From positions 1-64,000 of the forward strand of contig JAUNLG010000010.1 of the NCBI GenBank assembly GCA_030532385.1: DNA of 64,000 nt, given 5' to 3'. Positions within the stretch are counted from its first letter, which is position 1, and each line of letters starts with the position of its first letter. Positions 45,805-54,903 of this stretch are shown one piece after another. Source of the DNA: Anaerococcus sp. GTDB taxonomy: Bacteria > Bacillota > Clostridia > Tissierellales > Peptoniphilaceae. The notes below the pieces were generated by a model. The model saw only the letters and a program-made list of their open reading frames with translations. It was not told the origin of the DNA and ran no database searches. Both the position numbers and the translations under genes were made by a program.

Positions 45805-46855
45805 CTTTTTTACTTTCTAGTAATACTTCTACTAGGGTATCAACTATTTCACTTTCCTTAACTTTCTTTATGGTCTTGCCATCTTTAAATAAAAATCCCA
45901 TGCCATTGGCAGCAGAAATTCCATAATCTGCTTCCTTTGACTCTCCAGGGCCGTTGACAGGGCAACCCATTAGGGCTATTTTTGCTGAAATATCTAAGCC
46001 TTGAGTTTTTTCTTCAACTTCTTTTACAATCTCTTTTAGGTCAACTGTTGTCCTTGAACATGTTGGGCAAGATACTATATCAATTCCATCTCTTCTTAGA
46101 TTAAGGGCCTTAAGAATTGCTTTTCCAGCCTTAACTTCTTCTAGGATATCGCCTGTTATAGATACTCTTATGGTATCTCCAATCCCATCTTTAAGTAGAC
46201 TTCCTATACCAATTGATGATTTGACCAAGGCTTGGTAGAGGGGACCGGCTTCTGTTACTCCAAGATGAAGTGGATAGTCAACCTTGGATGATAATTTTCT
46301 GTAGGCATCTATCATAGTATTTACATCAGAAGATTTTACAGAAATTTTTATATCTGTAAAGTCCATATCTTCTAAGATTTTTACTTCCTCTAAGGCACTT
46401 GCCACAAGTGAATCAGAATTAACTCCCCCAAACCTATCTATAATTTCTCTAGAGATAGATCCTGAATTAACTCCTATCCTTATTGGGATATTTTTCTCCT
46501 TACATTTTTCAACTAATAGCCTTACCTTTTCTTCTCCACCAATATTTCCAGGATTATACCTTAAGCAATCACAACCATTTTCTACTGCTGCTAGGGCAAG
46601 CTTATAGTCAAATTGTATATCAGCTACCAAAGGAATATTAGTTCTTTTCTTTATTTCTCTAATTGCCAAGGCATCTTCCATAGAGTTGATAGCAGACCTT
46701 GCTATATCGCAGCCTGCTTCTTCCAAGGCGTTAATTTGCTCAACAACTTCATCTACATTGCTTGTCTTTGCTGTAGTCATGGATTGGACAGAAATGGGAG
46801 AGTCACCTCCTACTGCAACATCTCCCACGTAGATCTTCTTAGTTTTTTTCCTCAT
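45794..46855 (-). CDS. ispG: 4-hydroxy-3-methylbut-2-enyl diphosphate synthase IspG (GcpE)
   Basis: [4Fe-4S] enzyme of the MEP isoprenoid pathway, converting MEcPP to HMBPP. It has 353 aa. The TIM barrel begins with VQSMTTAKTSNV; the cluster cysteines are in SCPTCSRTTVDL and MGCPVNGPGE near the C-terminus. Located between rseP and polC, the usual place. The preceding MEP enzyme gene dxr, normally close by between cdsA and rseP, is missing from this cluster. Confidence 0.96.
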   Translation of the reverse strand: MRKKTKKIYVGDVAVGGDSPISVQSMTTAKTSNVDEVVEQINALEEAGCDIARSAINSMEDALAIREIKKRTNIPLVADIQFDYKLALAAVENGCDCLRYNPGNIGGEEKVRLLVEKCKEKNIPIRIGVNSGSISREIIDRFGGVNSDSLVASALEEVKILEDMDFTDIKISVKSSDVNTMIDAYRKLSSKVDYPLHLGVTEAGPLYQALVKSSIGIGSLLKDGIGDTIRVSITGDILEEVKAGKAILKALNLRRDGIDIVSCPTCSRTTVDLKEIVKEVEEKTQGLDISAKIALMGCPVNGPGESKEADYGISAANGMGFLFKDGKTIKKVKESEIVDTLVEVLLESKKDED

Positions 46856-46865
46856 TATAAACTCC

Positions 46866-47879
46866 TTAAAATAATGTGATTATATCCTTAATTGAAATAA
46901 TTAGGATTAGACCCAATAAGAGGATGAAACCTCCTATAGTAACTTTCTCTTCAAGTTTTTTGTTAACTTTTTTCTTAGTAACCATCTCATATAAAGATGT
47001 AAGTAACTTTGATCCATCAAGGGCTGGTATTGGCAATAAGTTAAAAACTGCCAAGTTTACAGAAATATAAGATAAGAAATATAAAAGGCTCATTAGGCCA
47101 TTAGCAGCCTGATTTCCTATTTCATTAACCACTCCAATAGGACCACTTAAGGCAGAAACTGCAATTTCTCCTGTAAATAATTTGCCAAGGACTGTAAAAA
47201 TCATGGCTATATTCCTGCCAGTTTCTACAAAGCCACTCTTAATTGCAGCAAATACTCCCCTAGGCTTAAGCTTTGATTCAACTCCCAAAAACTTGCTTCC
47301 ATCCTTATCTTCTGCTATTAGATTAAAATCAATTGGCTTATTATCTCTTATAACTTTTATTGGAATCTCTTCTTTAGAATCATGACTTTCATAATAATCA
47401 TTAAGATTTTTTGAAATATCAGTAAAGTCATTTACTTCCTTAAGTCCTACTTCAACTATCCTATCGCCCACTTGCATGCCTGCCTCTTTTGCAGGAGAAT
47501 TTTCTGCAAATCTTCCTATTTCATTAGTTGGACTTCCAGAATTAAGGGCTATTATAAAGAAAATAATGACAGCCAAAATTAGATTCATTAGTGGTCCTGC
47601 AAGTATTGTCAAAAACCTCTTTGAAGGCTTGGCATTATCATAGCTTCTAGGATCATTACTCTCCTCATCTTCTCCCTCCATTGCACAATATCCTCCAATA
47701 GGAATTAGTCTTAGGGAATATTGAGTCTCACCCTTTTGCTTAGAAAGAAGTTTTGGACCCATGCCAACCGAAAATTCATTAACTTTTATTCCAGATAATT
47801 TAGCTATAATAAAATGTCCAAATTCATGAATTAAAATCAAGAATAAAAACATTAAAATAGCAATTATTATTTTACTCAT
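46866..47879 (-). CDS. rseP: Site-2 protease RseP/RasP (M50)
   Basis: Intramembrane zinc metalloprotease that cleaves anti-sigma factors and signal-peptide remnants. It has 337 aa with the HEFGH zinc motif in the first helix (LIHEFGHFIIAKLSGI), one PDZ domain (SPAKEAGMQVGDRIVEV) and the third zinc ligand in NLLPIPALDG. Start placed at ATG 47879 behind AAGGAG; the in-frame GTG two codons earlier overlaps that site. Confidence 0.94.
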   Translation of the reverse strand: MSKIIIAILMFLFLILIHEFGHFIIAKLSGIKVNEFSVGMGPKLLSKQKGETQYSLRLIPIGGYCAMEGEDEESNDPRSYDNAKPSKRFLTILAGPLMNLILAVIIFFIIALNSGSPTNEIGRFAENSPAKEAGMQVGDRIVEVGLKEVNDFTDISKNLNDYYESHDSKEEIPIKVIRDNKPIDFNLIAEDKDGSKFLGVESKLKPRGVFAAIKSGFVETGRNIAMIFTVLGKLFTGEIAVSALSGPIGVVNEIGNQAANGLMSLLYFLSYISVNLAVFNLLPIPALDGSKLLTSLYEMVTKKKVNKKLEEKVTIGGFILLLGLILIISIKDIITLF

Positions 47880-47888
47880 AAACACTCC

Positions 47889-48665
47889 TTATAGTCGTGA
47901 AAATAGATAAAGAATTGGTGCTATAAATAATAAGGAATCAAACCTATCAAGTATGCCTCCATGGCCTGGAATTAAGTTACCAAAATCCTTAATCCCTGTT
48001 TGTCTTTTAATATAGGAGGCTATCAAATCCCCTATTTGTGAGAAAATTGCAGCTATTATTGTGAAAATAACAACTTCAAATATCCTTGCTTCTAGGTTAA
48101 ACTCTATAGCATATATAACATTCAAAATACTAGCACCAACAATTCCTCCTATAGAACCTTCTATAGTTTTATTAGGAGAAATATGAGAGATAAAATCCAT
48201 CTTGTGTTTTCCAACTAAAGACCCTACCAAGTAGGCGAAAGTATCTGATCCCCAGGCAGTAATATACAAAAGCCAGACAAAATTTATGTCCTTAATCCTT
48301 AATATATGACTGATTAGAAAGGAAACATATAGGAGGATAAAGGCTGAAGCAAAACCATCATATAGATTATATTTATTATCAAAGATAATATATATAAGAC
48401 TTATTAGAACACAGACTGACAAGGAGCCTATGTAAATATCAGAATTATTAATGTAAGCTGCTATCATAACTATAGTATTAGTTATAAATAAAAGCTTTCT
48501 TGGAGGGTGAAGGTCTATCTTTGCTAGGGCTTTTCTCATCTCATCAAGAGCTATATAAGAGAATAAGCCCACACCCAAGGCTAGAGGAATCCTACCTATA
48601 TAGGTAATAGCCACCAAGATCATTAAAATAATCGCTCCACCTATCGCCCTTTTTCTAAGGTTCAT
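47889..48665 (-). CDS. cdsA: Phosphatidate cytidylyltransferase
   Basis: Makes CDP-diacylglycerol, precursor for phospholipids and substrate of PgsA (24451-24981). A 258-residue membrane protein with about eight helices. The C-terminal signature runs from DTFAYLVGSLVGKHK and SPNKTIEGSIGG to KDFGNLIPGHGGILDRFDS. It overlaps uppS by 4 bp (ATGA), the normal pairing. Confidence 0.95.
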   Translation of the reverse strand: MNLRKRAIGGAIILMILVAITYIGRIPLALGVGLFSYIALDEMRKALAKIDLHPPRKLLFITNTIVMIAAYINNSDIYIGSLSVCVLISLIYIIFDNKYNLYDGFASAFILLYVSFLISHILRIKDINFVWLLYITAWGSDTFAYLVGSLVGKHKMDFISHISPNKTIEGSIGGIVGASILNVIYAIEFNLEARIFEVVIFTIIAAIFSQIGDLIASYIKRQTGIKDFGNLIPGHGGILDRFDSLLFIAPILYLFSRL

Positions 48666-49360
48666 GACAGGGCTCCATATCTTCTATTTCTACTAGAGAA
48701 GACTTTAATAGCCTTATCAAAATCCTCTTTATCAAAATCTGGCCATAAAGTATCAGTAAAGTATAACTCTGTATAGGCCAATTGGTAGATTAAAAAGTTA
48801 GATAATCTAAGTTCTCCGCCAGGTCTAATCATTAGATCCGGATCCGGCTCATCCCTTGTATAAAGATATGAAGAGATCAAATCCTCACTAATTTTATCAG
48901 CACCTATCCCATCCTTAACCATATCCTTGAAAGCTTTGACAAGCTCATCTCTTCCCCCATAATTAAGGGCTATATTTAAAATCAGAGACTTATTATCCTT
49001 ACTATCATCCATAGCCTTAAGGCAAACTTCTCTAACCTTATCAGGAATATTATCAAGGTCTCCTATAAATTTAATTCTGCAATCTTCTTTCATTAGAATA
49101 TCAAATTTAGTGTCAATGAAAGAAATCAGTAGTTTCATAAGGTAAGAAACTTCTTCTTCAGGCCTTTTCCAATTTTCAGTTGAAAAGGCATAAAGAGTTA
49201 GGTATTTTACGCCCCTATCCTTGGCGTAAAGAGCTATATCTACGACATTATCAGCACCATTTTTATGGCCATAAGTCCTAGGCATCAATCTCTTTTTTGC
49301 CCACCTGCCATTTCCATCTAATATTATTGCTACATGCTTTGGTATATTCAACTTATCCAT
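48662..49360 (-). CDS. uppS: Isoprenyl transferase (undecaprenyl diphosphate synthase)
   Basis: Makes the C55 lipid carrier for wall synthesis from FPP and IPP. It has 232 aa. HVAIILDGNGRWAKKR includes the catalytic Asp, followed by YLTLYAFSTENWKRP, LNIALNYGGRDEL and the C-terminal DPDLMIRPGGELRLSNFLIYQ with the pyrophosphate-binding arginines. First gene of uppS-cdsA-rseP-ispG-polC. Confidence 0.96.
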   Translation of the reverse strand: MDKLNIPKHVAIILDGNGRWAKKRLMPRTYGHKNGADNVVDIALYAKDRGVKYLTLYAFSTENWKRPEEEVSYLMKLLISFIDTKFDILMKEDCRIKFIGDLDNIPDKVREVCLKAMDDSKDNKSLILNIALNYGGRDELVKAFKDMVKDGIGADKISEDLISSYLYTRDEPDPDLMIRPGGELRLSNFLIYQLAYTELYFTDTLWPDFDKEDFDKAIKVFSSRNRRYGALS

Positions 49361-49389
49361 TATTACCTCTTTATCTAAAATCTTATAAT

Positions 49390-49398
49390 ATTATACCA
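49390..49398 (-). promoter_or_regulatory. Extended -10 promoter of uppS
   Basis: The minus strand reads TGGTATAAT (49390-49398), an extended -10, 29 bases before the uppS ATG. The -35 is weak. The -10 forms one half of the palindrome TATAATATTATA (49384-49395), so a plus-strand -10 is also present. Confidence 0.55.
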
Positions 49399-49485
49399 AA
49401 ACCGGGCTAGAATATCGAATTTGTAAATATTCAATCAAGCTGGTGGTATAGAATAAGTATTTTTTTCTATACCACCAGTTTTTTT
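49396..49485 (+). ncRNA. Candidate small RNA upstream of uppS
   Basis: A plus-strand TATAAT (49384-49389) and an orphan strong plus-strand terminator (49440-49485) would bound a transcript of about 90 bases. No plus-strand protein gene lies upstream for more than 7 kb and no reading frame of note is inside. The -35 for this direction is poor, so existence of the RNA is inferred from the terminator more than from the promoter. Confidence 0.3.
49440..49485 (+). terminator. Orphan intrinsic terminator, plus strand
   Basis: CTGGTGGTATAGAA (49440-49453) pairs perfectly with TTCTATACCACCAG (49465-49478), 14 bp with an 11-base loop, followed by seven Ts on the plus strand. The minus strand has no T-run after the hairpin, so it is directional. 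Confidence 0.8.
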
Positions 49486-49525
49486 ATTTCACTTTCTAAT
49501 GTTCTTTTACCACACTTAAGCATAC

Positions 49526-49550
49526 AAAAAACCCGGGTTAACCCCGGGCT
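49526..49550 (-). terminator. Terminator of hsp20
   Basis: On the minus strand AGCCCGGG pairs with CCCGGGTT around a short loop, followed by six Ts, 17 bases past the hsp20 stop. Confidence 0.85.
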
Positions 49551-49566
49551 AGATTCAAGCTTTTAA

Positions 49567-49986
49567 TTAATCTATTTGAATTTTCTTTTTTAAATCTTTT
49601 TTAGATTTTGGTAGACTTATTTCAAGGATGCCATTTGCTAACTTGGCACTAACATTTTCTTCATCGATATTTGTAAAGTTCATTGTCCTTCTCATGCTTT
49701 GATATCTTCTTTCCTTATGGATATAATTTCTCTTTTCATCAGACTTATCTTCAGAACTTTCTTTTTTAACACTTAAGGTTAGCTTACCCTTATCAAGATC
49801 TATATCTATATCTTCCTTAGCAAAACCTGGAAGTTCTGCTTCTACAAGGAATTTTTCATCATCTTCAGCTATATCTATTTTAAATGAATTTGTAAATTCA
49901 TCTGATCTTGGCATGCCATTAAAAAATGCATCTACCATATCATAAAAATTATCTGCTTGGTTATTTCTTCTCATTAAATTTGTCAT
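49567..49986 (-). CDS. hsp20: Small heat-shock protein, Hsp20/alpha-crystallin family
   Basis: ATP-independent holdase chaperone of 139 aa. The alpha-crystallin domain covers about residues 35-130 (DIAEDDEKFLVEAELPGF; later LANGILEISLPKSK with the GxLxI/L-type motif), ending in a short tail KKKIQID where an IxI-like element aids oligomer assembly. It has its own sigma-A promoter with a CIRCE operator and its own terminator, so HrcA repression is likely. Monocistronic. Confidence 0.93.
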   Translation of the reverse strand: MTNLMRRNNQADNFYDMVDAFFNGMPRSDEFTNSFKIDIAEDDEKFLVEAELPGFAKEDIDIDLDKGKLTLSVKKESSEDKSDEKRNYIHKERRYQSMRRTMNFTNIDEENVSAKLANGILEISLPKSKKDLKKKIQID

Positions 49987-50029
49987 TGTGACTCTCCTTT
50001 TTATATACTTACGATACGGTTATCAAGAA

Positions 50030-50056
50030 TTAGCACTCTATTCTTATGACTGCTAA
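50030..50056. promoter_or_regulatory. CIRCE operator (HrcA site) of hsp20
   Basis: TTAGCACTC (50030-50038), nine bases, then GACTGCTAA (50048-50056). The consensus is TTAGCACTC-N9-GAGTGCTAA: the left arm is perfect and the right arm has one mismatch. It lies just downstream of the predicted start point and within the hsp20 leader. Confidence 0.9.
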
Positions 50057-50070
50057 CTTCTTACATTTAT

Positions 50071-50099
50071 AATATACTAGGAAGGTCAGGGAAAGTCAA
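50071..50099 (-). promoter_or_regulatory. Promoter of hsp20
   Basis: On the minus strand TTGACT (50094-50099), a 17-base spacer and TATATT (50071-50076), with the CIRCE element directly downstream. Confidence 0.75.
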
Positions 50100-50207
50100 A
50101 TTTTTATTTAAAAATATTTTACTCTCCTAATAGTCATCTTAATCCAAGCTAATTTACTTTTCTATAAACCCTGGTTCTTTCATTTTCCCTTATAAGTTAT
50201 TTACAAT

Positions 50208-50251
50208 AAAAAACTGACCTCCTTATAGTTAGATAACTATAGGGGTCAGTT
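50208..50251 (-). terminator. Terminator of the 2-hydroxyacyl-CoA dehydratase-type gene
   Basis: A long hairpin with two small bulges: AACTGACC and TATAGTTA segments of the left arm (50212-50231) pair with the right arm (50234-50251). On the minus strand a run of Ts follows. Confidence 0.85.
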
Positions 50252-50255
50252 AATT

Positions 50256-53200
50256 TTATGCTTCTTCTTTTATTCTATCCCTGGCTTGACTCATCATTAG
50301 TTTTACCCTATTTAATTGGTTAACTTCTGAGGCACCTGGGTCATAGTCTATTGCAACTATATTTGCTTGAGGGTAGATTTCTCTAATTTTTTTCATTACC
50401 CCCTTACCTGTAATGTGGTTTGGTAGGCAACCAAATGGTTGGATACAAACTATATTAGGGCAGTCTGCCTTTATTAATTCGACCATCTCGCCAGCTAGTA
50501 ACCATCCTTCTCCAGCCTGGTTACCTAGGCTTGTAACCTCACTTGCCAAATCCTTTACATCTTCTATATAAAGAGGCTCATCAAATCTCTTGGAGTTTCT
50601 TAAAGCCTCCCTTATAGGCTTCCTATAAATTTCTATTGTAGATATAGCAGCCTTTCCGAAAAGTGCTGTAAGGGGACTTTTTCCATAAAGGTCTTTTTTA
50701 ATTTCAGTATTGGCCAAGGAGTACATGAAAAAGTCAGTTAGGTCAGGAACAACTACCTCAGCCCCCTCTGCTTCTAGCTTATCTAGTAGGTGGTTATTGG
50801 CTTCTTCTAGGTACTTTACCAAGATTTCTCCTACTATTCCCGCCTTTGGCTTTTTGATATCCAAAACTTTTATATTATCAAAGTCTTCTACAAGATCGTT
50901 TATTATCCTCTTATAGGTTTTTGAACTCATATTCACTATATTGTCTTTACAGATTTCTATCCATTTAGATTTGATAATATTAGTTTGCCCCTTATTTACC
51001 TCATAAGGTCTTGTTGCATTAGCCACCCTATTGATCAAATCTCCTAGGAGAAGGGACCTTGTTAGGTTGATTAGTAAAGGGATATTGGAGATCTTTTTAA
51101 GGTCAAAACCTGAATGGTTTTCAATTCCTTGGGCTGATAAGGCTATTACAGGTATGTTAGGATATCCTGCATCCTTTAGGGCCTTTCTTATATAACCGAC
51201 ATAGTTTGAAGCCCTACAAGCTCCCCCAGTCTGGGTCATTAGTAAGGCCAACCTATCTGTATTATAACGGCCAGATTTTACAGCCTCAATTAGCTGTCCA
51301 ACTACTGTAATTGATGGATAGCAAGAGTCATTGTTTACATATTTAAGACCATTGTCTATAACCTTATTATCAACCTTATCCAAAAATTCTATATTATAGC
51401 CATATCCTTTTAGTAAGACTTCCATGATTTGGAAGTGTTCTCTAGCCATCTGTGGTGCAAGAATCGTATAACCATCTTTTTTCATCTTTTTAGTAAATTC
51501 ATGGTTTTCATAGGAATTTTTGTTGGCTATTGGCAAGTCAGACACCTTGTCTGGATCTTTTTGATCAAGGGCTTGTATTAAAGACCTAATCCTAATTTTT
51601 ACAGCACCCAGGTTTGATACTTCATCGATTTTTAAAAGTGTATAGATCTTACCCTTTGATTCTAGAATATCTTCTACCTGGTCAGTTGTAACCGCATCAA
51701 GGCCACATCCAAAGGAATTAAGTTGTACTAGTTGAAGGTAGGGATCATTAGCTACAAATTCTGCTGCCCTATACAATCTAGCATGGTAGGACCATTGGTC
51801 AAGTACCCTAGTGTCATCAGTTAAGTCATCTATACTATAGGCTATGGCATCTTCTGAGAGAACTGGAATTCTCATTGATTCAATTAACTCTGGTATACCA
51901 TGGTTAATCTCAGGATCTATATGGTAAGGACGACCTGCCAAAACTATCGCCTTAGATTTATGCTCATGGATATAAGCAAGTATTTCCCTACCCTTTCTCT
52001 CAATGGATTTATGGTAGTCTGCCTGCTTATCCCAGGCCTTTTTTACTGCATTTAGGATTTGTTTTTTACTTAGGCTATTAGGTCCACTTGTATATCCCTC
52101 AAAGACCTCAACCAACCTATCTCCTATAATTTTTTCAGATTCTAAGGATAGGTAAGGAGCTAAGTACTTTATCTTTTTGAGATTATCAACATTATTTTCT
52201 ATAACATCAGGATAGCCTGAAACAACTGGGCAGTTCATATGGTTTTTGGCCTTATCAAATTGCTTGTATTCATAGAAAATCGCAGGATAAAAGATCATAT
52301 CTATATCTTTTTCCAAAAGATTTTCTATATGGCCATGGACAATCTTTGCAGGATAGCAAGCTGTCTCAGAGGAAATGGTAGCTATGCCCATCTCATAAAC
52401 CTCTCTACTTGACTCATCTGATAGGATGACATCAAAGCCTAGAGAAGTAAAAAATTCATGCCAGAATGGATAATCTTCATAGATATTTAAAACTCTAGGA
52501 AGTCCAACCCTGCCAAAAATATTATCATCGCCAAGACCTACCCTGTCAAATAGCAAGTCATTTTTAAACTTATACATATTAAGGTCTGCTAGGGTATCTT
52601 CTTGTTTTACTCCTGCCCCTCTTTCACACCTGTTGCCTGTAATATACCTTTGGCCATCTGGGAAAATATTGATCTGAAGGGCACAGTTATTAGTACACTT
52701 ACCACACCTAGCCTGGTTTTGTTTGTAGGTAAAATTATCTAAGCTATTTGCCCTTAAAATCTTTGAATGACCTGTAGATCTTTCTTTAGCCAAAAGAGCC
52801 ATGCCCATAGCCCCCATTAGTCCAGCTATTTCAGGCCTAGTTACCTTTCTAGTAGATAATTTTTCAAAGGCCCTAAGTATAGCATCTCCATAGAAGGTTC
52901 CCCCTTGGACTACGATGTTTTCTCCTAAGCTTTTTGGGTCCCTTACCTTAATAACCTTTTGAATGGCATTTTTAATTACAGAATAACATAAGCCCGCTGC
53001 TATATCACTTATATCTGACCCTTCTTTTTGGGCTTGCTTGACCTTAGAATTCATAAATACTGTACACCTTGATCCAAGGTCAGCTGGTTTTTTGGCAAAA
53101 AGAGCCTTCTTTTGAAAATCTTCAACACCCAATCCAACACTGGCAGCAAAGGTTGAAAGAAATGATCCGCATCCTGAAGAGCAAGACTCATTAAGCTGGA

Positions 53201-54512
53201 TAGAGTCAATAATCCCATCTCTAATATGCATAGCCTTCATATCTTGGCCACCTATATCGAGAATAAAATCAACATCAGGATTAAAAAATTTAGCTGCCCT
53301 ATAATGGGCTATAGTTTCAACCTCACCACTATCAATATGGAGGGCATTTCTAATGAAATCTTCCCCATAACCACAGATCCCGGAAGAGGCCAATCTAGCC
53401 TTCTTATTCATCTTTGCATAGGCAGTCTTTAGCATAGATATAACAACTTCTAAGGGTTTACCTAGGTTCATTTGATAGTCAGTATGTAAAATTTCATTAT
53501 CTTCGCTAATTAAAACTATCTTAGAAGTAGTAGACCCTGCATCAATTCCTATATATATTTCACCCTCATAACTTTCAAGGTCCCTATATTTAACGAGGTT
53601 AGTCTGATGGCTTTTCTTAAAATCTTCATAGTCTTTTTCACTTTCAAAAAGCCTATCCATAGACTTAGTCATATCTAAAGAAACTTCCCTATCTTCATCA
53701 AGAATCCTAATCAAGTCTTTATAATAAATACTTTTCTCATCTTCAGCAGATAAAATTGCAGCTCCCTTGGCTACATAAAGCTGGGCATCATCTGGAATAA
53801 AGAAAGAATTTTCTTCTTCTCCCAAAGTTTCAACAAACCTATCTCTTAAAGCTGGTAGGAAGTGCAAGGGTCCTCCCAAAAATGTAACATTACCACTAAT
53901 CGGCCTTCCACAAGCCAAGTTTGAAATAGTTTGGTTGACCACAGATTGAAAAACAGAGATTGCAATATCTTCCCTGCTTGCTCCCTGGTTCATCAAAGCT
54001 TGGATGTCAGTCTTTGCAAAAACTCCACAACGGCTAGCAATTGGATAAATCTTCTTAAAATCCTTACTCAAATTATTAAGGCCCATGGCATCAGTATCTA
54101 GTAGGGCAGCCATTTGGTCTATAAAAGCTCCTGTACCACCAGCACATATAGAATTCATCCTCTGTTCAACTGATCCAGACAAATATGTAATCTTTGAATC
54201 TTCTCCACCTAGCTCGATAACAACATCAGTTTGGGGTAAAAATTCCTTAATAGCCCTGGTTTCAGCTATAACTTCTTGGACAAAATTAATACCTAGGTAC
54301 TGCTCTATATACATTCCTCCAGAACCTGTAACATTGATAGTCAAATACTCATCCTCAAAACGATCGTAGGCTTGCCTTAAAACCTCACTTACTGTCTTTT
54401 TCACATCTGACTTATGTCTCCTGTATACACTATAGCAAGTATTAAACTTATCATCTGTTATAACAATCTTTACTGTTGTAGAACCAACATCAAGACCCAT
54501 ATGTAAAGTCAT
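50256..54512 (-). CDS. Fused 2-hydroxyacyl-CoA dehydratase activator/dehydratase-like protein
   Basis: A 1418-residue cytosolic protein. Two BadF/BadG/BcrA-type ASKHA ATPase domains come first: about 3-265 (GLDVGSTTVKIV; cysteines 123 and 162 of the [4Fe-4S] site) and about 320-580 (IGIDAGSTTSKIVL; SCSSGCGSF and SRCTVF). A CGKCTNNC motif with CERGAG follows (cysteines 603, 606, 610, 629), then DUF2229-like and HgdB-type dehydratase-like regions. Related activators use ATP to push an electron into 2-hydroxyacyl-CoA dehydratases; the true role of these giant fusions is not established. Start is ATG 54512 behind AAAGGAAG; the open frame 43 codons upstream is leader. Confidence 0.85.
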   Translation of the reverse strand: MTLHMGLDVGSTTVKIVITDDKFNTCYSVYRRHKSDVKKTVSEVLRQAYDRFEDEYLTINVTGSGGMYIEQYLGINFVQEVIAETRAIKEFLPQTDVVIELGGEDSKITYLSGSVEQRMNSICAGGTGAFIDQMAALLDTDAMGLNNLSKDFKKIYPIASRCGVFAKTDIQALMNQGASREDIAISVFQSVVNQTISNLACGRPISGNVTFLGGPLHFLPALRDRFVETLGEEENSFFIPDDAQLYVAKGAAILSAEDEKSIYYKDLIRILDEDREVSLDMTKSMDRLFESEKDYEDFKKSHQTNLVKYRDLESYEGEIYIGIDAGSTTSKIVLISEDNEILHTDYQMNLGKPLEVVISMLKTAYAKMNKKARLASSGICGYGEDFIRNALHIDSGEVETIAHYRAAKFFNPDVDFILDIGGQDMKAMHIRDGIIDSIQLNESCSSGCGSFLSTFAASVGLGVEDFQKKALFAKKPADLGSRCTVFMNSKVKQAQKEGSDISDIAAGLCYSVIKNAIQKVIKVRDPKSLGENIVVQGGTFYGDAILRAFEKLSTRKVTRPEIAGLMGAMGMALLAKERSTGHSKILRANSLDNFTYKQNQARCGKCTNNCALQINIFPDGQRYITGNRCERGAGVKQEDTLADLNMYKFKNDLLFDRVGLGDDNIFGRVGLPRVLNIYEDYPFWHEFFTSLGFDVILSDESSREVYEMGIATISSETACYPAKIVHGHIENLLEKDIDMIFYPAIFYEYKQFDKAKNHMNCPVVSGYPDVIENNVDNLKKIKYLAPYLSLESEKIIGDRLVEVFEGYTSGPNSLSKKQILNAVKKAWDKQADYHKSIERKGREILAYIHEHKSKAIVLAGRPYHIDPEINHGIPELIESMRIPVLSEDAIAYSIDDLTDDTRVLDQWSYHARLYRAAEFVANDPYLQLVQLNSFGCGLDAVTTDQVEDILESKGKIYTLLKIDEVSNLGAVKIRIRSLIQALDQKDPDKVSDLPIANKNSYENHEFTKKMKKDGYTILAPQMAREHFQIMEVLLKGYGYNIEFLDKVDNKVIDNGLKYVNNDSCYPSITVVGQLIEAVKSGRYNTDRLALLMTQTGGACRASNYVGYIRKALKDAGYPNIPVIALSAQGIENHSGFDLKKISNIPLLINLTRSLLLGDLINRVANATRPYEVNKGQTNIIKSKWIEICKDNIVNMSSKTYKRIINDLVEDFDNIKVLDIKKPKAGIVGEILVKYLEEANNHLLDKLEAEGAEVVVPDLTDFFMYSLANTEIKKDLYGKSPLTALFGKAAISTIEIYRKPIREALRNSKRFDEPLYIEDVKDLASEVTSLGNQAGEGWLLAGEMVELIKADCPNIVCIQPFGCLPNHITGKGVMKKIREIYPQANIVAIDYDPGASEVNQLNRVKLMMSQARDRIKEEA

Positions 54513-54582
54513 ATAACTTCCTTTCTTTATATATAAACTTATTTTTAGCAATGTCCCTATAAAAATTAATAGACTCCCTATT

Positions 54583-54610
54583 ATTTTATACTCAAATAAA
54601 ATTAATACAA
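54583..54610 (-). promoter_or_regulatory. Probable promoter of the 50256-54512 gene
   Basis: On the minus strand TTGTAT (54605-54610), a 16-base spacer and TAAAAT (54583-54588), about 70 bases upstream of the ATG. Confidence 0.45.
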
Positions 54611-54664
54611 GTAATTTACTAGGCTTAAGGTCATATAACACATTCTTAACAATTTCTTATAAAG

Positions 54665-54678
54665 ATTGAAATTTCAAT
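54665..54678. repeat. 14-bp palindrome in the 54513-54903 intergenic region
   Basis: ATTGAAATTTCAAT is a perfect palindrome about 55 bases upstream of the promoter of the 50256-54512 gene and could be an operator. The rest of this 391-base gap holds that promoter and, at 54818-54894, the terminator of the peptidase/PTS operon. No further gene was seen. Confidence 0.3.
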
Positions 54679-54817
54679 ATCATAAGAAGTCTCTAGCCCC
54701 TACATTAACAACTACATACTCTAGTCGAAAAAATAATTTTGAAAGTTTTAATCAATATGGATTTATAAAAGACTAGATAAGATTATTCTATTTAATGGCA
54801 AAGATTAAATACTAAAT

Positions 54818-54894
54818 TTAAAAAGACTTTTGGTAAAATATAAGAATAGAATTCAAACAATTTTCCTTATGATCTCATATTTTCTAAAAGTCTT
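54818..54894 (-). terminator. Terminator of the PTS/peptidase operon
   Basis: On the minus strand AAGACTTTT (54886-54894) pairs with AAAAGTCTT (54823-54831), extended inward by an interrupted ATATTTT/AAAATAT helix with a long loop; a T-run follows. It lies 10 bases past the last gene's stop. Confidence 0.7.
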
Positions 54895-54903
54895 AAAAAA
54901 TTC

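Noticed and set aside
54513..54641. 43-residue hydrophobic N-terminal extension of the giant fusion protein
   Set aside because: It would suggest a membrane anchor, but AAAGGAAG sits just before ATG 54512 and the ATPase fold begins directly there; the extension overlaps the promoter.
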